A stretch of DNA of 64,000 nt. Source: Nevskiales bacterium (lineage in GTDB: Bacteria; Pseudomonadota; Gammaproteobacteria; Nevskiales; Nevskiaceae). The stretch is taken from contig JAQVDP010000012.1 of NCBI GenBank assembly GCA_028698335.1, forward strand, positions 62,001 through 126,000, written 5' to 3'. The notes under the pieces are model-generated. The model was not told where the DNA came from. It saw only the letters and a list, made by a program, of their open reading frames with translations, and ran no database searches. Below, piece after piece: positions 58,841 to 64,000 of the stretch (its first letter is position 1; every line of letters begins with the position of its first letter). The translations under genes and the position numbers were made by a program.

Positions 58841-60076
58841 TTAGCGCGCGGCGGCGACTGCGTCGGGCTGAACCACACCGCTATCGTTGCCCCAGCTGTT
58901 GCGGGTATAGGTGATCACGGCAGCGATATCGGTATCGGAAAGCTGCTTGAACGGCGGCATCAGATTCTTGCCGTTGAGCACCTGGGCGATCTGCGCGGCG
59001 GCAGGCCCACCAACGACGGCACTGCCCACCAGTGACGGGAAGCTCGGCGGCAGACCCTGACCGTTGGCCTGATGGCAGGCCGCGCAGTTGGCCTTGAAGA
59101 CGCCCTCGCCCTTGGCAACGAGCTCGTCCTTGGACATCTCGGCCGGAGCGGCCTCGGCCTCAGCGGCGGCGACTTCGACTGCGGCTTCGGCAGGTGCGGC
59201 GACTTCCGTGGGCGCCGCATCGACCGCGGCATCGGTGACCACCGTCTCGGCCGCAGCGACCTCGGTTCCGTTCTTCTTGGCCTCAAGCCAGGCAGTGAAC
59301 TCGGCTTCGGGCACCGCCTTGACCACGATCGGCATGAAACCGTGGTCGCGTCCGCAGAGTTCGGCGCAGACACCGCGATAGACGCCCGGCTGCTCGACCT
59401 TGGTCCAGATTTCGTTGACGTAGCCCGGGATCGCGTCCTTCTTCACCGCGAACTCCGGAACCCACCAGGCGTGGATCACGTCGTTGGACGTGACCAGGAA
59501 GCGCACTTTCTTGCCGACCGGAATCACCAGCGGATTGTCGACCTCGACCAGGTAGTTCGGAACCTGGGTGACATCGACGCCGGATCCGAGCTGGCGGGCC
59601 TGGTTGGAGTCCTCGGCCAGCGTCGAGAAGAAGCCGACATCCTCACCGAGATAGTCGTAGTGCCACTTCCACTGATAGCCGGTGACCTTGATGCTCATGT
59701 CGGCGTTGCGGGTGTCCTCCATCTTGATCAGCGTACCGGCGGCAGGCACGGCCAGGCTGATCAGGACCACGAACGGAATCACCGTCCAGATGATCTCCAC
59801 CGTGGTGGATTCGTGGAAATCTGCCGGCTTCGGATTGTTGGAGCGACGGTGCTTGATGATCGAGTAGGTCATCAGGCCGAAGACGATGATGCCGATGACG
59901 ACACACACCCAGAACACCGCCATGTGCAGGCCATGCACCTCACGGCTGACCTCGGTCACGCCGACCGGCATGTTGTAGCCGCCGCTGGTCTCGGTATACG
60001 CCTGCGCCGCGATCGTCGTCAGTGCCAACCCGACTCCGGTGCTCAGCCGCGTCAGCCATCCCTTCATCGACATCAT
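58841..60076 (-). CDS. coxB: Cytochrome c oxidase subunit II fused to cytochrome c
   Basis: The 411-residue protein has a signal peptide, two helices (about 48-70 and 92-112) and a periplasmic cupredoxin domain with the CuA site in CAELCGRDHGFMP. A linker of about 50 residues made almost only of Ala, Glu, Val, Pro and Thr follows (about 240-290), then a C-terminal c-type heme domain with CAACH and the later Met region NLMPPFKQL. This caa3-like form accepts electrons from soluble cytochrome c. GGGAG precedes the ATG. It starts directly after the DUF2244 stop codon. Confidence 0.97.
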   Translation of the reverse strand: MMSMKGWLTRLSTGVGLALTTIAAQAYTETSGGYNMPVGVTEVSREVHGLHMAVFWVCVVIGIIVFGLMTYSIIKHRRSNNPKPADFHESTTVEIIWTVIPFVVLISLAVPAAGTLIKMEDTRNADMSIKVTGYQWKWHYDYLGEDVGFFSTLAEDSNQARQLGSGVDVTQVPNYLVEVDNPLVIPVGKKVRFLVTSNDVIHAWWVPEFAVKKDAIPGYVNEIWTKVEQPGVYRGVCAELCGRDHGFMPIVVKAVPEAEFTAWLEAKKNGTEVAAAETVVTDAAVDAAPTEVAAPAEAAVEVAAAEAEAAPAEMSKDELVAKGEGVFKANCAACHQANGQGLPPSFPSLVGSAVVGGPAAAQIAQVLNGKNLMPPFKQLSDTDIAAVITYTRNSWGNDSGVVQPDAVAAAR

Positions 60077-60592
60077 CTACTCTCCCAAAGACACTTGGTA
60101 ACCGGACTTGCCGCCCAACTGGCCTGCGTCTCGGCACCAAGCCGGCGTCAACAACTCCTTGATCCGTGCCGCGAGGCGGACACGCTCCTCATCTGTCAGG
60201 CAGCGCGCAATCCGCACCCGCTGCCCCGCACAACTCAAAACCAGCCGGTTCGGATCGTTGCGATGCTCTCCCTGCTCCAGCATCACCCGCGTCATCGAGC
60301 GCGACAACTGGATTACCGACGCCGCGCCGCGGCCGAGCATGCCGCTTTCGATCCGCAGTTCCTGCGGCTCGAATACCAGCACCTCACGGTAAGCGTTGCG
60401 TTTGACCGACACGTATACCGCTGCGGCCAATGCACTCAACTCCAAACCGGCGAATGGCACCACCGGCCAGAAGCCATGTGCAGCCATCCATGCCGCAATC
60501 CCCAGGCCGACACCCGCCGTCAGCAGCATGAACAGCCATGCCTGACGGACGCTCAGCGAGGCATTCGGTCCGATGACGATACGAGTTTCCAC
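60077..60592 (-). CDS. DUF2244 membrane protein upstream of coxB
   Basis: The protein is about 171 residues, read from GTG 60592 (VETRIVIGPNASLSVRQAW). It has two helices (about 17-34 and 41-59) and a beta-rich soluble domain ending SGYQVSLGE, typical of DUF2244. An in-frame TTG at 60649 would add 19 residues. Neither start has a good ribosome site. It ends exactly where coxB begins. DUF2244 genes next to subunit II are common in proteobacteria, and their role in oxidase biogenesis is presumed, not shown. Confidence 0.75.
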   Translation of the reverse strand: METRIVIGPNASLSVRQAWLFMLLTAGVGLGIAAWMAAHGFWPVVPFAGLELSALAAAVYVSVKRNAYREVLVFEPQELRIESGMLGRGAASVIQLSRSMTRVMLEQGEHRNDPNRLVLSCAGQRVRIARCLTDEERVRLAARIKELLTPAWCRDAGQLGGKSGYQVSLGE

Positions 60593-60795
60593 GGATCCGG
60601 AGTCTTCAAGGGGTATATGCAGCCGTGGGATTGTAGTCGATGAATTCAAATCGCAAAAGCATTGATCCGCGTCAACGCACCTGCCGCGCCGTTCCGCGCC
60701 ATCGCATCGCCCCGTCGGTGTTTCGGATCGAACCGATTTGCATTTCGCCCGTCTAATATGGGGATTTCCCTGACATTGCAGCCGGAGCGCTCCCT

Positions 60796-61308
60796 ATGAA
60801 TCGGCGTAGGATGATCAAAACTCTCGTCTCGGCCCTCGCCGGCTCCGCCGTCGCCGGACCCGTCAAGGTGCTGGCCGCGTCGGATACCCCCCTGGGCACC
60901 CTCAAACAACCGGCCGACCACTGGAAAGCACGGGTCAGCGACGCCGCGTACGACGTCCTGTTCCACGAAGCCACGGAACGGCCGTTCAGCAGCCCGCTGC
61001 TGAACGAGAAGCGCGCGGGAACCTTCGTCTGTGCCGCCTGCCTGAACCCCCTGTTCAGTTCAGCCCACAAATACGAGAGCGGCACCGGTTGGCCGAGTTT
61101 CTGGCAACCGCTCGACGGCGCACTCGGCACCAAGCGCGATTTCAAGCTGATCCTGCCGCGGACGGAGTATCACTGCGCCCGCTGCGGCGGACATCAGGGG
61201 CACGTGTTCGACGACGGCCCGGCACCGACCGGCAAGCGCTACTGCAACAATGGCGTCGCACTGGCCTTCGTGCCGGACAGCGAGGACCTGCCGCCCCTGA
61301 GGAGCTAG
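60796..61308 (+). CDS. msrB: Exported methionine-R-sulfoxide reductase (MsrB)
   Basis: The 170-residue protein begins MNRRRMIKTLVSALAG, a twin-arginine-like signal (RRxMIK) followed by a hydrophobic stretch to about residue 27. The MsrB fold has zinc cysteines C79, C82, C127 and C130 and the catalytic cysteine C150 in RYCNNG. The Asn-Asn after the cysteine replaces the more usual Ile/Val-Asn-Ser. It repairs oxidised methionine in exported proteins. msrA follows two bases later, so both stereoisomers are covered by one operon. Confidence 0.92.
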   Translation: MNRRRMIKTLVSALAGSAVAGPVKVLAASDTPLGTLKQPADHWKARVSDAAYDVLFHEATERPFSSPLLNEKRAGTFVCAACLNPLFSSAHKYESGTGWPSFWQPLDGALGTKRDFKLILPRTEYHCARCGGHQGHVFDDGPAPTGKRYCNNGVALAFVPDSEDLPPLRS

Positions 61309-61310
61309 CA

Positions 61311-61913
61311 ATGCGTCGAATCCTGATCAGCCTGGCATTCGCCGCGATGCTCGCACCGCTGAGCGCGGCGGCCGAAACCGCGCTGGCAACGTTCGCCGGC
61401 GGCTGCTTCTGGTGCACCGAATCCGACTTCGAGCAGGTTCCCGGCGTCATCGACGTCGTCTCCGGCTACACCGGCGGCACCGTCGCGTCCCCCACCTACA
61501 AACAGGTATCCGCCGGCGGCACCGGCCACGCCGAAGCCGTGCAGATCCGCTTCGATCCCGCGGTGGTCAGCTACGCGCAGTTGCTCGACATCTTCTGGCA
61601 CAGCGTCGACCCCTATACCGCCGACGCCCAGTTCTGCGATCACGGCCACCAGTACCGCAGCGCGATCTTCTATCACGATGCCGCGCAACGGCAGGCGGCC
61701 GAGCGCAGCAAGGCGGAATTGGCGAACGCATACAAGGACCGCGGCCCGATCGTCACCGAAATCGTCGAGGCCGGCACCTTCTGGCCGGCCGAGACCTACC
61801 ATCAGGACTACTACAAGAAGAATCCGCTGCGCTATCGCTATTACCGTTTCGGCTGCGGCCGTGATGGCCGCCTCGACGAGCTGTGGGGCGCTGACCGCCC
61901 GGGCCGTCACTGA
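61311..61913 (+). CDS. msrA: Exported methionine-S-sulfoxide reductase (MsrA)
   Basis: The 200-residue protein has a signal peptide (about 1-21, ending LSAAAE) and the MsrA active site GGCFWC with C32. GYTGGTVASPTYKQVSAGGTGHAE and the C-terminal AETYHQDY motif are present. GAGGAG lies seven bases before ATG 61311. Together with msrB it forms a periplasmic repair pair. No DsbD-like electron donor is visible in the window. Confidence 0.95.
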   Translation: MRRILISLAFAAMLAPLSAAAETALATFAGGCFWCTESDFEQVPGVIDVVSGYTGGTVASPTYKQVSAGGTGHAEAVQIRFDPAVVSYAQLLDIFWHSVDPYTADAQFCDHGHQYRSAIFYHDAAQRQAAERSKAELANAYKDRGPIVTEIVEAGTFWPAETYHQDYYKKNPLRYRYYRFGCGRDGRLDELWGADRPGRH

Positions 61914-61952
61914 CGGCCGGTCAGCCGGATCCGCCGTCGGCGGGTCAGCCGG

Positions 61953-62642
61953 CTAGCGCCCGTCTGCCCAGGGCATGTGTCCGGACGGCGCGAGCGCCGC
62001 CCCCACCGCATCGAGATCGCTGCCGGTCGGGACAACGCCCCAGCATGGCGCCGGCATCATCGCCCGCAACGTGTCGACGTTGTCCTGCCATTCCGCCTGC
62101 ATCGGCGGAATCAGGTTCGCGACCCAGCCGAGTAGAGGGGTTCTTCGCGCGATCGCCTCGGCGCTGAGCAGTGCGTGATTGATGCAGCCAAGCCGCATGC
62201 CGACGACCAGCAGCACCGGCCATTGCCGACCCGCAACCCAGTCGGCATACGTGTTCCGATCATTGATCGGAACCGACCATCCGCCGGCACCCTCGACGAC
62301 GATCGTGTCATAGCGCTCCGCCAGCGCATCGAGACCGCGATCGAGTGTCGCCAGTTCGATTGCCAGTCCCGCCCGGCGCGCCGCCAGATGCGGCGCGATC
62401 GGCGGCTCCAGCGCGACCGGATTGACCGCTGCGTAGTCGGGCTTGCCCGTCGACTCGGCCATGAGCGCCAGCGCGTCCTCGTTGCGCAGCCCGCCAGCCG
62501 TAGCGACGCAGCCCGACGCAACCGGCTTGTATCCGCAAACCTGCCGCCCCTGGTGGCGCAGGCGCCGCACCAGTCCGGCGGCAACATGGGTCTTGCCGAC
62601 TCCGGTGTCGGTTCCGGTCACGAACAGTACCGCGGCACTCAT
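61953..62642 (-). CDS. bioD: Dethiobiotin synthetase
   Basis: The 229-residue ATP-dependent carboxylase closes the ureido ring of biotin. It shows the P-loop TGTDTGVGKTHVAAGL at the N-terminus, YKPVASG with the substrate lysine, and VEGAGGWSVPIN. Its start overlaps the bioF stop (ATGA). It is convergent with msrA, 39 bases away. It closes a bioB-bioF-bioD run with no bioH or bioC between the genes. Confidence 0.95.
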   Translation of the reverse strand: MSAAVLFVTGTDTGVGKTHVAAGLVRRLRHQGRQVCGYKPVASGCVATAGGLRNEDALALMAESTGKPDYAAVNPVALEPPIAPHLAARRAGLAIELATLDRGLDALAERYDTIVVEGAGGWSVPINDRNTYADWVAGRQWPVLLVVGMRLGCINHALLSAEAIARRTPLLGWVANLIPPMQAEWQDNVDTLRAMMPAPCWGVVPTGSDLDAVGAALAPSGHMPWADGR

Positions 62643-63871
62643 GCCGGAACCGCCGGATGCATGACCCGCTGCAGGGCCGCCCGCAGCGCGTCCAGCAGAC
62701 GATCGATGTCCTCGGATCGATGCGCCGCGGACAGGGTGATCCGCAGACGGGAGGTGCCCACCGGGACCGTCGGTGGACGGATGGCCGCCACCCAGATGCC
62801 CTTTTCGAGCAGCTCGGCGGACAATTCAAGCGCGCGCGCGGCATCGCCGACGACCAACGGCTGGATCGGCGTCGTCGACCTCATCAGCGGAATGCCGAGC
62901 TGGGCCGCGCCGGCCCGGAACCGTTCGATGTTGGCGAACAGGGCCTCGCGATGCTGCGGCTCGTCATGCAGGATCTGCAACGCGCTCGCCGCGGCCGCGG
63001 CGAGCGCCGGCGGCGGCGCCGTCGAGAAGACCCAGGTGCGGGCACGCTGGATCAGAAACTCGATCAACCGCTCCGATCCGGCCACGAACGCACCACCGCT
63101 CCCCAGTGACTTGCCGAGGGTCGCAACGTACACCGGCACGTCCTCGATCCCGAGTCCGGCGGCGGCAACCGCGCCCGCCCCGTCCGCCCCGAGCACCCCG
63201 AAGCCGTGCGCGTCATCCACCATCAGGGCGGCATCATGGCCGCGCGCAAGCTCGGCCAGCTCCGCCAACGGCGCCAGATCCCCGTCCATGCTGAACACGC
63301 TGTCGCTGACCAGCAGCCGCATCGCGCCGGCGGCGCGGTCTTCGCTCTCGGCCAGGCACTGCGCGAACGCGGGCACCGACGCGTGCTCGGCCCGCAGGTA
63401 GCGCGCACCGCACAGACGCCCGCCGTCGATCAGCGAGGCATGATTGAGCTCATCGGCAATCAGGACATCCTCGCGCCCGAGCAGGGCCCGCAGCACGCCG
63501 AGATTCGCCGCCCAGCCGCTGGAGAACAGCAAGGCGCGGGGACGCCCGGTCTGCGCCGCCAGCATTTCCTCGAGGCGCTGATGCTCACGGTTGTACCCGG
63601 ACACCAGCGCCGACGCACCGCTGCCGGTCCCGCTGGCCGCCAGCGCCCTGGCCGCCGCCGCGGCAACGCGCGGATCCGCCGCCAGGCCGAGGTAGTCGTT
63701 GCTGCAGAAGTTGGCGCAGTCCCGTCCGTCGACCCGGATCCGGGCGCCATGACTGCCGTCGATGGCCCGGCGTACCCGATACAGATCCGCCGCGCGGATG
63801 CGCTCAAGCCGCTCGTCGAGGCGGCGCTCCAATGCGCCGACCGGCGCCGGCAGCGGGGTTCGGGCGGACAT
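62639..63871 (-). CDS. bioF: 8-amino-7-oxononanoate synthase
   Basis: The 410-residue PLP enzyme joins pimeloyl thioester and alanine. Motifs include CANFCSNDYLGLAADPRV, LNHASLIDGG, MVDDAHGFGVLG and the PLP-lysine in ATLGKSLGSGGAF. It begins 21 bases after the end of bioB and overlaps bioD by four bases. The N-terminus (MSARTPLPAPVGALERRLDERL) is normal. Confidence 0.96.
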   Translation of the reverse strand: MSARTPLPAPVGALERRLDERLERIRAADLYRVRRAIDGSHGARIRVDGRDCANFCSNDYLGLAADPRVAAAAARALAASGTGSGASALVSGYNREHQRLEEMLAAQTGRPRALLFSSGWAANLGVLRALLGREDVLIADELNHASLIDGGRLCGARYLRAEHASVPAFAQCLAESEDRAAGAMRLLVSDSVFSMDGDLAPLAELAELARGHDAALMVDDAHGFGVLGADGAGAVAAAGLGIEDVPVYVATLGKSLGSGGAFVAGSERLIEFLIQRARTWVFSTAPPPALAAAAASALQILHDEPQHREALFANIERFRAGAAQLGIPLMRSTTPIQPLVVGDAARALELSAELLEKGIWVAAIRPPTVPVGTSRLRITLSAAHRSEDIDRLLDALRAALQRVMHPAVPA

Positions 63872-63892
63872 GACCGAAGCGGGCGACGACGA

Positions 63893-64000
63893 TCAGGCTC
63901 CGAGCCCGGCAGGCTGGCCCGTCGTGGCCTCGCCGTGTTCGTGAGGCCCTGAACCGCAGGTCTGGACTTCTTCGACATGCCCCTCGCCGCGCAGACCCAG
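63893..64000 (-). CDS. bioB: Biotin synthase, C-terminal fragment at window edge
   Basis: Only the last 35 codons are inside the window. They read LGLRGEGHVEEVQTCGSGPH and end GLGA before TGA. The LGL followed by an acidic, low-conservation tail is like BioB C-termini, and the position just before bioF supports it. The radical-SAM cysteines would lie outside. The call depends mainly on context. Confidence 0.6.
   Translation of the reverse strand: MGLRGEGHVEEVQTCGSGPHEHGEATTGQPAGLGA

Overview
The window is 64 kb of GC-rich chromosomal DNA from an aerobic, heterotrophic proteobacterium, most likely a gammaproteobacterium. Supporting this are the gene order ftsY-ftsE-ftsX-rpoH, an aa3-type cytochrome oxidase cluster ordered like that of pseudomonads, a CrbS/CrbR-type acetate switch and a tkt-gap-pgk cluster. 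I cannot place it to genus. No rRNA, tRNA, CRISPR array, insertion sequence or prophage was seen, and gene content is almost entirely core metabolism. Long open frames opposite real genes are a by-product of the high GC content.

Region 1 (1-20.9 kb) is an acetate/short-chain acid block. A sodium:solute symporter with its DUF4212 small subunit lies beside an operon that encodes a 62-residue membrane protein, a symporter-domain histidine kinase, a stand-alone receiver, a membrane sensor fused to a DnaQ-type exonuclease, and a DUF294 nucleotidyltransferase-like protein. Divergent from it is a 1166-residue hybrid kinase (CrbS/MxtR type), followed by its LuxR-type partner (CrbR/ErdR type). Then come acs, a divergent DcaP-like porin, a secreted matrixin-like metalloprotease, a second acs and a small beta-barrel. 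One 13-base sequence recurs exactly in the kinase and acs control regions, and a related form is repeated upstream of the symporter. I propose it as a CrbR box.

Region 2 (20.9-36.1 kb) holds a MoxR ATPase, two TPM-domain proteins and LemA, then pgk, gap and tkt. After these come two small uncharacterised proteins, a 1263-residue lipoprotein of unknown role, a candidate small RNA, an OmpA-family protein and a thioredoxin-fold protein.

Region 3 (36.2-40.1 kb) is the activated methyl cycle: metK, then ahcY behind a clear SAH riboswitch, then metF. An inverted repeat overlaps the ahcY promoter. Region 4 (40.1-51.7 kb) carries small membrane proteins, mtgA, thiD-thiE, hemL, a DedA/PAP2/LssY fusion and ftsY-ftsE-ftsX-rpoH. 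The rpoH promoter is overlapped by a CIRCE element, which suggests HrcA control of the heat-shock sigma factor.

Region 5 (51.7-60.6 kb) is the cytochrome c oxidase locus: heme o and heme a synthases, an SCO-like protein, SURF1, subunits III, I and II, Cox11, and a 37-residue assembly protein. The window ends with exported msrB-msrA and a bioB-bioF-bioD operon whose bioB is cut by the window edge.
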